Assembly: GCA_051881315.1 (NCBI GenBank)
Contig: JBJEPQ010000056.1
Span: 62,001-126,000 of the forward strand
DNA from: CAG-488 sp051881315
GTDB lineage: Bacteria; Bacillota; Clostridia; Oscillospirales; Acutalibacteraceae
Length of the DNA stretch: 64,000 nucleotides
Direction of reading: 5' to 3'
Part shown: positions 35,346 to 47,400 of the stretch, one piece after another
Layout of the letters: the number at the start of each line of letters is the position of its first letter
Numbering within the stretch: position 1 is the first letter of the stretch
Made by a program: the position numbers and the translations under genes
The notes under the pieces: generated by a model
Databases searched by the model: none
What the model was told of the DNA's origin: nothing
The model's input: only the letters and a program-made list of their open reading frames with translations

Positions 35346-35401
35346 GGAATGTTTCATTAGATTAAAAGTTCTCTCCTCTGAAATAAAAAACTAAACAGTA
35401 T

Positions 35402-35437
35402 CACGGGGCTGTCGCAATAGCGACAGCCCCGTGTTTT
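35402..35437. terminator. Strong hairpin terminator beyond the giant gene
   Basis: A perfect 14-base stem (35402-35415 with 35420-35433) and 4-base loop lies 13 bases after the stop of the minus-strand giant gene. On the plus strand a TTTT run follows; on the minus strand the tail is less T-rich, yet the stem should still halt transcription. Confidence 0.75.
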
Positions 35438-35449
35438 GCTGTTATTCGG

Positions 35450-38400
35450 TTATTTGCCTGTTACAGTCGAGGTTGCGTCCTCGGCTCTGTTCCAGCCGGC
35501 TTCGAACTTGCCGACTACGGTATAATTCTGTCCCGAATAAAGTCTTGCTTCGACATACCATACCTCATGGTCGAGAGTTCTTGCCGTGTCGTTGACTTCG
35601 TTTCCGTCAGCGTCGTAGGTCTTGATGCTCTTAACCGCTTCGGCATATCTTGTGTATGTTCTCGTCATTCCGTCTTCGGATACGAACTGTACCTTCGTCG
35701 CTCTGCCCTCAAACGTTACCTTGTAAAGTCCCGTTTCTTCGTCATACTCGGCACTTCGTACCTTGCCGCTGTCGAGTATTCTCTCATTGAAGGTCAGAGC
35801 TGCGGTATCGCCCTCATCAAGCCATTCGTAGCCGACCTTGACCGTGATCTTGTAGGTATATTCGCCGGCAGGTCTTGCCTTTGCGAATGTCCATGTTCTT
35901 GTTCCGTCGTCATTCTGCACGAAGCTTGATACTGTTGAAGTATTGCCGCTTTCATCTGTGAATCTGAGCTTTGATACATCGCCCTTTGTCGTGACGGTGA
36001 TCTGAGCCGCTTCACCCTCGTCAACCTCGTCGCCTGTTACGCTGAGAACGTACTTTTCTACTCCGTCATAGAGGTTGACCTCTATCGAGTTGAGCATGAA
36101 GGTGTAAACTCCGCTCTCATATGCAGTATCTTCAACGCTCAGAGTGATGATTCCGTTCTCGTCGCTCTTGACCGTTGCCGTTGAGGAGTTAGTCGCCTTA
36201 TCCGTCATTGTCAGAGTGTAAGCCTTGTTCGCCTCGCCCGTGCTGATTCTGACGGTGTTGCCCGCAGTCCTGAAAACATTGTTTTCAAGCGTTGAGTTCT
36301 CGTCCGTGAGAATTTCAAAGCCTGTAGAATTGAGACTCAGGGTTTCAAATCCGCTTCCGCCGTCCTCAAGAACGGTGTACTCGCCAACAGAAGCCGTCTT
36401 GAACTGTGCGGCAATCGCATCAATGTTGCCGACATATATTACCTTGTCATCAACATTGCCCCATCTGTCTACAATGTGAACATATGTGTATGCCTGGCTC
36501 TTCGGGTAATAGTTGATATTCCATCCTCCCGTGGCCGGCCATTCCATATAACCGAGTCCGTCGCCGCCCTTATTCGCTCCTACAAAGGTCTTTGCCTTCA
36601 TCGAATTGTAGTTTGCGGTCGATTTAAGCAGACCTGCAATCGTTGTGGCGTCAATCGTTCCGAGACTTGCCGCGGCAAAGTTATTGCTTGCACCGCTCGT
36701 GTAGGTGAATGTGTAAGTGAACGAGCCGTAATTGCTCTGGCCGTAAGTACCGTCATCAACCGTATAGATTGTATCGGTTGTTTTCGGCCACTCCCAGTTG
36801 CTTGCTCCGCCGGAGGATCTGAGAATATGGAACTGCTTGAGCCACTTATCGTTAATAACCTGATCACCGTAAATATACATACTGTTGCTGTATCCTGTTT
36901 CGTTGGTGGTCTCGTGATAATCAATAACGATAGTGATCGTATTTGCCGGCGTGATGTTCGTATCGGATGTTGATGTGGAAATTGCACCCGTCGTCTTGCC
37001 GGAGGAAAGCTTCGATGTGGTTGCATAGTTGCCGCCAAACTCTGTTGAAGCGCTGTTGTAGGAGTCATCCGAAGCCTTGATCTGATAGCTGACAGATCCG
37101 TTCTTGCCGCTTGTAAAGGTCGGGGTGAGCTTAATTACAGACTTCTGAGAGTAATACGATGCTCCGCCGGTCATTGAAGTACCCATACCCTTTGCAATAT
37201 AAGCCGAATACTCATTGTTATTGACCGAGGTTGTTCCGATCGAGTATGCGCTTGAATTAACCGTTCCCGAAACAGTAGCGGTTTTCTCAACCTTTGACTT
37301 GGTCGGATAGCACACTCTTCCGTTACCGACAACATCGTCAACCGTCAGGAGCAAGGTCGGGGTAGCGGTATTGGTGTAGCAATAGTAAGTGTAATTACCC
37401 TTTCCGGTATATACATAGTTGATTGCTTTAATTCCTGTACCCGTCAGTCCTGTTGCGATTGCCTTCTTAGCGTTCTCATAGACCGAATACATCGGATCCG
37501 TATCCTTTGCAAGCGACTTATTAACAAAGTTCTTTGCAATGGTCTTTACCGCAGTATTGATCGTTGCCTGCTTGCTTGCAAGAGTAATTCCAGCAGAAGC
37601 GTTAAGCTGACTAAGCGTGCTGTCAAGGTTTGCGGTTGTGTAATGGTTAAGGTTAAGCTCGCTTACAGAGTGTTCGCCTGCCGCTACCGGTCGGTTTGTT
37701 ACTCCGCTTGCGTATTCAACGGTGAACTTGCCGTCAAGGTAAGTTCTGTCCGAAGAATTATACTGCGGTGCGGCCGCATTTGCAAGGTTATCTCTTGCAG
37801 TTGTCAATGCCTTAGCATTTTCAACGGACGGGCTGCTCTTGTAAGTATTCAAAGCATCCGTATAAGCCTCGCAAAGAGCCTGATATGCGGCATTTTCACT
37901 TGAGTTATACAGCTTGTGCTTTGTTGTAATCTCCTGAACAGTTACGTCATCATCGGTAAAGCCCGTAACCTTAACTCCCTTGACAACATCAATATCGGTG
38001 CTGTAAACATCCTTGTTGTTAACTTTTTCGTCCGGAGTTTTGGTTTCAAGCCATACGGCATAGATAGTTTTATCTGCCGAAAGGCTGAAGGTATGCTTTG
38101 CATAATACTGCGGAGCAGTTGCGCTTGCGGTGTCCGCCCAACCGAGGAAGGTATAGTCGGTCTTAGTCGGAACAGTATCCGTGATCGCAAGCGATACGGC
38201 AAAGGTGTTTACTCCGCCGTTCTTTGAGATCAGATGAGCCGTTCCCGTTGTGTTGGCGATTGCGGAGGAGGTTCCTCCGTTAAGGTTATAGATCAGAGCT
38301 ACCGACTTATTGTAAACTGCATAAAGGGAATTTACTCCGGTTGCCGTAGGTGTTCTGAAATTACCCGTGCTGTAAGAGCCGTTTTCATATGACCAATTTC

Positions 38401-41400
38401 CCGACCAAACCGTCTTTGAATCAATATTGGACGGAGTGGGAACGGTACCCGACATTGAAGCATTATAACTGGTTCCGTTGCTGAGCATATACCTTGTAAG
38501 TGACGACGAGGTATGTGCAGAGCCGTTGTAATAATAGAATGTCAGGCTCTCGCTGTAAACCGCATAGAACGCAGTGTTCGCCGTAGTCGGTGTAACCGTG
38601 GAAGAATTGCTCTTCGCCGTGCTTACGCCTATATAGTTCTCGGCAACTCCGTTACCGTGGCTCGATGTTACCTGAGAAGGAACTGTGTAATTCGAGTCAG
38701 CAACAGCTCCTGTATAATTCATGTAGCGAACAGCGTCCGCAGTTACAGAGGATTGAGCCGCTCCGCTTCCCTTGATCGTCGAGGTCGGCTCTGTGCAGTA
38801 ATAGAATGTTGCCGTCCTCGTAACCTCGTAGCTTGCATAGTAGTTTGCATTTCCGCTGACCGAAACATTCGCTCCGGAAGCCACGGAAACGCTTGCGGTA
38901 GCTGAGTTCGATGTGCTCCAGCCGCGTCCTGTGTAGGTAATTCCGCCGACTGTCTGGTCTGCGATCGTCGGAGATGCGACAGATACGCTTGATGCGCCGT
39001 TGTAAATCGTTACCGATTGGGTTTCCACCTGATTGTTGTAATAGTAGAAATTAACGGTAAACGTCTTGGTCCAGATCGCATAAAGTGTTGTATTCACACT
39101 GACGTTAGAAATCTTGGTAGTCTTCGGTGATGCACCGTATTTACCGCTTGTCGCCGTGGAGGTCGTTGCCCAGCCGTCAAACGTCCAGCCGCTGTATGTC
39201 GGCACGGTTGTGCTGACAGTAAATTCGTGTTCCGATTTCTTATATGATACCGAACCCGTTGTACCCGTAGAATTCAGGTACTGCGTTGCGGTCTGGCTTG
39301 ACGGCGCGCCTGTACCCTTATTTGCATTATAGGAAAGGGTGAGCGTTCCGCTGTAAACCGCATAGAAATTGGTATCTGCGGAAACAGACTGGCTTGTGCT
39401 TTTCGTCTTTGTCTGAGCGGCTGCCGTTGTATCCGTTCTCCAGCCGATCCACGTAAACGTTCTGCTGTTATAGGTTACGCTTGCCGGAGTTGTGGAACAG
39501 GTTACAGTTCCCGATGTTGCGGCATTAACAATTATAACCGTCTGAGTTTCGGTAACTGTCTTTCCGTCCGAAGCGTTGATCCAATAGAATTTTGCTGTGA
39601 TCGTCTTCGTATAGATTGCATAAAGCGTGATGTTATTCGCCGGCATCGTCAGGCTGGTGAGAGCCGTTGTAGCGTCCTTATTTGTATTCCAACCCACGAA
39701 TGTCCAACCGGACTTGGTTGCCGTCGGTGTGAGATCAACAGCCGCACCGTAATTAACGCTTGCGGTGGTCTTGGTAGCCGATGTACCACCGTTAGTTTTA
39801 TAGTCGTAGGTTACGGTATAGGAGTTAATTTCCCAATGAGCATACAGCGTCTTGTTGGCAGTTGCGGTGTAGCTTGCGCCTGCGTCACCGATCTTGTTGC
39901 CGCCCGATGCCGCATCATACCAGCCTGTGAATGTGTAACCCGTTCTGGTCGGTGTCGGGAGAGTTACCGTACCGCCGCTCCATTGTGCGGTGAGAGTTAC
40001 ACTTCCGCTTGTTGCGCCGAAGCTGTCTGTATATGCGGTTGCAGCCTTGTATACCGTGCTGTTCGCACTGCTCTTCCAGCCGCCGAACGTATAGGTAGCT
40101 GTTGCAGAAGCAGGTGTTACAGTTCCGCTGTTTGCATTGTAGGTTATTGTGTATACTCTTGTCAGAGCCGCCGCCGTTGTTACAGACGAGCCATAGGTGA
40201 ATGTGCTGTCGGCAGGTACTGTTCCGCCCGTGTTTCCGTTTCCGTTATACTTGAGTGTGATAGTATTTACTGTCCAATGAGCATACAGCGTCTTGTTTGC
40301 AGTTGCAGTATAGCTTGCGCCTGCATTTCCGATCTTGGTGCCGCCCGATGCCGCATCATACCAGCCTGCGAATGTATAACCTGATCTTGTCGGTGTCGGG
40401 AGAGTTACTGTGCCGCCGCTCCATTGTGCGGTAAGAGTTACACTTCCGCTTGTTGCGCCGAAGCTGTCGGTATATGCAGTTGCGGCATTGTAAGTCTTGC
40501 TGTTCACACTGCTCTTCCAGCCGCCGAACGTATAGGTAGCTGTTGCAGAAGCAGGTGTTACAGTTCCGCTGTTTGCATTGTAGGTTATTGTGTATACTCT
40601 TGTCAGAGCCGCCGCCGTTGTTACAGACGAGCCATAGGTGAATGTGCTGTCGGCAGGTACTGTTCCGCCCGTGTTTCCGTTTCCGTTATACTTGAGTGTG
40701 ATAGTATTTACTGTCCAATGAGCATACAGCGTCTTGTTTGCAGTTGCAGTATAGCTTGCGCCTGCATTTCCGATCTTGGTGCCGCCCGATGCCGCATCAT
40801 ACCAGCCTGCGAATGTATAACCTGATCTTGTCGGTGTCGGGAGAGTTACTGTGCCGCCGCTCCATTGTGCGGTAAGAGTTACACTTCCGCTTGTTGCGCC
40901 GAAGCTGTCGGTATATGCAGTTGCGGCATTGTAAGTCTTGCTGTTCACACTGCTCTTCCAGCCGCCGAATGTGTAGGATGCTGTTGCTGATGTAGGTGTT
41001 ACACTGCCGCCGTTTGCATTGTACGTTATTGTATATGCTCTTGTCGGGGCCGCCGCTGTTGTTACGGATGCGCCGTAGCTGAACGTGCTGTCGGCAGGTA
41101 CTGTTCCGCCCGTGTTTCCGTTTCCGTTATATTTGAGCGTAATAGTATTTACCGTCCACTTTGCATAAAGGGTATTGCTTGAAGCGGTGTTGGTATAGGT
41201 CTGACCTGCGGTATAATTTGTACCTGTTCCGGAGGTGTTCGTATTCCAACCGCCGAAGGTATAACCTGTCTTAGTCGGTACCGTTGACGAGATCGTATGC
41301 TGACCGTTTTGCTGAGTCGGATATGAATTGTAGTAACCGTAGGCTTCCGACTTTGCAGGTGCGCCCGATCCGCCGTTTGCATCATAAACTAAGGTGTGGA

Positions 41401-44400
41401 GCTGTTTATAAAGAGCATAGTAATTGACCGTACCCTGTGATGCCGTGATCGTTACGGTAACGCCTGTTCCGATGTACGAGGTAGACGAGGTTGCGGTAGT
41501 TGCCGATGTCCAGCCCACGAAAGTCCATACCGATGTATAGGTTGTCGGTGATGTGACCGTTCCGCTTGTCGCACGGTTCCATATAGTAACGGTCCTCGGA
41601 TCATTCGTAGCCCTGTTGGCGCCTGAATAGAAGTTCGCCGTCAGCGTCTTCTTATAAATCGCATAGAGCGTGACGTTATTCGCAGGCATCGTCAGACTGC
41701 TGAGAGCCGTTGTAGCGTCCTTGTTGGTATTCCAACCCACGAAAGTCCAGCCGGACTTGGTCGCTGTCGGAGTGAGATCAACAGCCGCACCGTAATTAAC
41801 ACTTGCGGTGGTCTTGGTAGCCGATGTGCCGCCGTTGGTTGCATAGTCGTATGTTACGGTATATGAATTGACCGTCCAATGAGCATAGAGAGTTTCGTCG
41901 TCGGTGATGATATAGCTTGCGCCTGCATCGCCGACCTTGTTGCCGCCCGATGCCGCATCATACCAGCCTGCGAATGTGTAACCCGTTCTGGTCGGCGTCG
42001 GGAGAGTTACGGTAACGCCCTGCCACTTAGCATAGAGGTTTGTCGTTCCGCCGCTTGTCGCATAGCCGTTGGGATTCTTTATTTCCTGCTGATCAGTATA
42101 TTTGACTGTCGGGTTTGCTGTTGCAACGGCTTCTGCCGATGCAGTCCAGCCCTTGAACGAAAGCTCCTTTGTGACAGAGGTTGTTGACAACGTTGCCGGA
42201 TGCTCTGTCGTATCGTTCTTATCGTATGTTACGGTTCTGCTGTTTTCAAATGCGTTTTGTGTCAGCTTCTGATAAACGTCATATGTAAACTGCTGATTGG
42301 ACATCGTTCCGCTTGTTGAACCGTTTCCGTTGAACTTAACATAGAACTTGTTAGCCGTCCATGCAGTATAGAGATTGTAGGTTCCGCCCGAACAGCTCTG
42401 ATACATCTGGCTGACGGTTGATGCGCTGAGAGCCGCACCCTTTTGATAAGCCGCACTTCCGCCGGAGGTCGTTGACCAGCCTGCGAAGGTATAACCCGTC
42501 AGAGTCGGAAGAGTCGAGCTGATTGTCGAGGCTATTCCGAACTTGAGCGACTGCGGATTGGGCGAAGGCAAGCTGCCGACCGTACCGGAGGTTGCCACAC
42601 CCTTGCTGTCGTTAGGCTTATAGGCATTATACTTGAGGTTGAAATCCTTAGCTGTCCAGCGTGAATAGAGCTTCACTCCGTCTGTTGTGCAAACCTTAGT
42701 TCCAACGCCCGAAGCATCGGTGTACTGTGTTCCGCTTGCGTCAAACCATCCGACGAAGTCGTAACCCTCACGGGTGGGAACACGGAGATTTGAATATGCA
42801 TTCTGATATCCTATATCCTGATAGTGAGAGGTTATCTTCTCATATCTGGAATTAAGATCGTTTACATAAACCGAAGCGCTTGTGCTTGACGGACCTGTCA
42901 CCTTGCTCACCCAACCGAGATAGGTGCTTGAATCCGTATTGTATGCACCGTCGGCATAAATCTCTGTTCTTTGAAGCGATATATTACCGAAAGTGACCGA
43001 TCCCGGAATTGTACTGCCGCCCTGGTAGTTATGGATACCAAAACGTATCTGATAGTAATTGTTTGTCGGCACGGTGAACCGCATTGCAAACGTACCCGTT
43101 CCTGCAGGAACATCGACGGATGTTGCGGCGGTTGACGAATAAGACGTCGAGGTCGCCGAGGAGTAGAAGAATATATACGGTATAATGCGGACATTCGTTG
43201 ACGCGTTATAATCCATCATAAGCGTATAATTCTTTCCCGCCTCAAGAGTTGAACGGTATTTTGCCGTGCTGTTATATGTACTTGTATAACAATCGGCAGC
43301 CGTGGGCTTGAGTGTAATTTCACGGGTGTCGGGATCGAAGGAAGCCGATCCATGTGCAGTTGCAAGACCGTTGGAGGAAAGAACTATATTTCCGTCGGGA
43401 TCCTTAACAACAATGTTCTTGATATCTATATCCGCACGAAGCTCATTTGCGCCTTTCTCATTGCAGAAATAGAACGCCATTGTGAAGAAGTAATTGGTAT
43501 TTGCCGAGAAAGTGCGTGTGAGAGTGACCTTCTCATAGCCCTCTGTCGTGCTCTTATTTTCGGTATAAGACACACCTTCTCCGCCGGAATACGAGTATCC
43601 GCTGTCCGTTGAGAAGCCGATAACAACAGAATCGTATCCGTTATTACCGTTTTCCTCAAAGAACCGTGAATAATAATCGTTGATCCTGTATTCATAGGAA
43701 ACTGTATATTCACCTGCCGTTGAAGCGGTATAAGTGGTCGATTTGAGCGTATCATACAGTTCCGTCACTCCGCTGTCACCGATGGATGATCTGTGGTAAC
43801 TGACATTAAGCGATGTATCGCCATTGCTTTCATTTGTAATGGTCGAGGTGAACGGTTTCGTCTGATCCGTAAGAGGACTTGTATATCCCTGACTTGCACA
43901 GGATTTAAATGAATTTGCAAAGTTGTTCAGCGTTGTTACGGCAATGCTGTCTTTTCCAACGAAATCGTCAAAATCGAAATCGTTGTCAAGAAGAACAACC
44001 TTGTTGTCGGGTGCCCAATGAGCATAGACCGTCATATCCTCGGTTCCCATAATATCGGAAGCCGTTACACGCTCACCGCCGTCGGGAGCGTTGAACCAGC
44101 CGAGGAATTCATAGTTGTCACGAACAGGAGTCGGGAGAGTTCCGAGCTGTCTGCCGTAGTATGCTTCCTTGGCGTTCGGAGAGAATGTTGAATTTGCCGT
44201 TCCGCTTTCAACAAGCTCAAACTTAACCTGTAAATTGTTGTAGGTCGGAGAAAGCGTATAGTCTGCACTGTAAGTGAAGATCTGAAGGAACTCCGCATTA
44301 GCCGCCTGATAAGCATCCGGTGCAAGCGTTTTGGACGCATTTGCGGTGCCGCAGGTATAGTCAAAGCAGAATCTGTCGCTGTAGGAAGTACCGCTCGCTT

Positions 44401-47400
44401 TGTAGCATCTGGTGCCGTCCGCCTTGCAGATATCGAGCGAAATCGTAAGCGAAGTGCCCGACGGAATAGTCGCCGAACCGCCGACATAAACCGCACGGTA
44501 TGTGTAGGAGGTGTCCGCCTTTAACATACCGGCTATCGGCATGGTGAAATATGTCAAGCCTATGGTCGGAGTGCCGTTAAAGGTGAAAATATTAGTTTTC
44601 TGATTATAGGTTACCGTCACACCGTTGGAAGCGGACACGGTCGTAGTCGGCGCATAGAAATTGTTTGCCGATTTTCTAACCGTTGCTTCGTTGATCAAGT
44701 TAATCTTACTTGAGCCGTCATTCGGATCAAAATGTATCGTGTTGCGGTCAAGGTAATAGAAGTTTACCATCGTCAGCGACGTATCGTTGACTGCGGCAAC
44801 CCATTCAAAAGAAGTTGCGTTACCGTCGAACTTAGGTACAGTTGTTGTTTTATTTGACGTTGTCGCAATCGTTGAACTTGTTCCCGAATAAGACATCGCC
44901 TTGCTTGTATAGTCGCTTGATGAAAGGAACTTCGGAAGAGAAGCGAGAACTTTGCCGTAATAGCTTGATGGGGTAATTGAAGTATTAGTCAGCTCGTAGC
45001 TGCCTGCATACGTAAATCCTGTGTAGCTGTCGGGAGCAAAGTAGACGTTATCACGGGCATTGTATGCAAGCGAATACTGCTTAGCATTGGGGATCTCAAT
45101 GATCTTGTAATTGCCGTCAGCAAGCTTTTCAAGACCGAGATTGTATTCACGAGCCGTACAATTTACCTTGAGATCAGTACCTGTGACAAGACTGTCAATG
45201 TAGTTATTAAGATTTGTAACAAGAGTTGCTACAGATGAAGCTGTTCCGCCGTCAACCTTGGTAAGCTCACGGCAGGCACTCTTATAGGTATTTACAAAAT
45301 TGGTATATGTCGAGCCGGTATAATAGTAGCTGGACATTGTGCCTGAATTGTAAATTCCGAGGTTGGGGAAGTTGTTCTGCGCTCTCTTAACTGCGGTACG
45401 GAGGTCAGTTTTGTCGGCCTGGTAGCAGTGAAGCTTCAGATAAACAATTACAGTTACCCAGTCACCGCCCTGATTGTTCATCTGGGCAGTCTTGATCTGA
45501 TAATCCTTTGTTGCACCCTCCAAAATAGAGCGATTCCAGTTACCTGCATATTTAAGATTCTGCGAATCGTAGCTGCTGTTTCTGTTATCGGGAGTACCCA
45601 TACCGGCGATATAGTAGTTGACGTTGTTCCACTCTTCACGCATTTTGTTGCCGTCACCCTGCGAGTTGATATATGTGGAAGATGTGATATCGGTTGCGTC
45701 ACCTATCATCCATGCGCCGTTGTCCGATGTTGCCGTATCATCATTATCAGTCATCTGCATACCGACGCCGAGGTTCGGGATCTGATTAAGGTTGGAGTAA
45801 CGGCTTGTATCAATATACAGTCCGCCGACACCTCCGGTATTGATAGCGGCAGTAAGATCTTTTCCTGATTCCCAGTAGAAGAAGCTGCCGGTCAGCTTGT
45901 TCGTGGTTGTCGAGCTTGAAAGCGTTGCCGAAGCGTTCTGAGTTGTCGACATCCAGTCGTGCGCCCAGTTGTTGCCGTAGTCCTTATACTTGAAATACGA
46001 TGAACTGTTTGTTGCACTCGCAAAGGCGAGCTTCATCGCCGTTGACTGCAGACGGTAGTCGGGTTTATCTCCGATTACAACGTTCGCGTTGCCCGAGGTA
46101 CCCATTCCCGATATCGGGAAGTTCAGAGCACCGCTTATAGTACCTGTATCATAGCTCATGAAGGGCATACAGGCGTACGCTTTATCAACAGTGGTATATT
46201 TGAGGTATGCCGCTTTTTGTTCTTTTGTGCCGACGGTCGGTGTGGTTGCATTGCTGTATATATTATGGAAACCGGACATCCATGAAAGCTGGCTGTTATC
46301 ATGGTCGCTACCGTCAGTACATCTGACAGTTGCGCCTGCCGCCGTTGAAACAACATACGGCTTGTAAACATATGTATAAGCTACGGCTGTCTTGTAGTGT
46401 CCGTCAACAGAATCCTTATATGAAGCCGTCCACTCAATGTAACAGCCTGTATCACCGCTGATAAGATAAGGACTGTAGCCGGCGGTGGTCATTGTGGTGT
46501 TTAAAACTCCGGAGGAAAGAGTAAAGCTATACTCCGATTTTGAATAACGGGTTGAGCCTCCAAGGTTTATGTACGAATTGCTGTTGTAATAGCTCGCTGT
46601 GGTCGAGCTCGTCGAACCCATTTCGTTTCCGCTTGAATTCAGCCATTTAAAGCTGAGTTTAAACTCCGAAGCGTTCGGATAGTTGAAGTAAACGGTACCC
46701 GTAGTGTCTCTCGTTGATTTCGGCAACGGTTTTGTAAGATCCGAAATATCGTTCTGAACGAAATACTGGAACTGTGAACGAGTCTGAGAGATCCATGAAT
46801 TTACCTGAGGTACAAGGTAAATTGCTTCGGGAACATAGAAATACAGCGGCGGAGACAACGGGGTGGAGGTCTTCATCGTTGTTTTCAGATTTGCCTGAGC
46901 CGTTGAAATTGCAGACGTCGGATCGGTAATTGTTCCTGCCGATGATGTGGATACGCAAAGGCTCTTTGCATATTCCTTCAGGTATCCGTTTATTGTGCTC
47001 CAGTTGCTTGCCGAGGTGTTAACGCCCGAATTGAGGAACTTGTGATAATAGGTTCTGGCGCTTCCCCTGTCAACAAGAGTTGCATTAAGGCGTACAGCCG
47101 CAATCTGAGAGCTGTATTCACTTGAGCCTATCCACGGATTCCAACGCAGAGAATACTCAAAGCGCATATATGTTGTATAAACGCCGTTGTTATATGATGC
47201 GATTGTTCGGCTTGTTCCGCCGGAGGTGGATTTTGTAAGATTGGTCTTTGCATTATAGATATTACCGTTGAGCTTATAAAGTCCGCGGACAAATACTTTG
47301 CCGTTGGATTCATTGCTGCGGTCAACATCGGGGCACCAGATCGTTGCCTGGGTATTCATACTGCCTGCTGCCAGTCCGCTTGTTGTGTTGCTTCTGAAAT

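Larger units (their letters stand above)
35046..35449. other. Intergenic region with two terminators and an inverted-repeat element
   Basis: No gene is visible in these 404 bases. They contain the terminator of the glycosyltransferase operon, a 248-base MITE-like element with a short internal tandem repeat (TAGATGT twice near 35155-35170), and a strong hairpin just downstream of the giant gene. Each is listed separately. Confidence 0.7.

Noticed and set aside
39836..40825. Repetitive Cys/Ser/Arg-rich plus-strand frames
   Set aside because: They arise from the 441-bp tandem repeats of the giant gene read backwards, so they repeat with the same period and are not genes.
39833..41155. Possible CRISPR-like repeat array
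   Set aside because: Units are 441 bases, coding and contiguous, with no short direct repeats and variable spacers; no cas genes are present.
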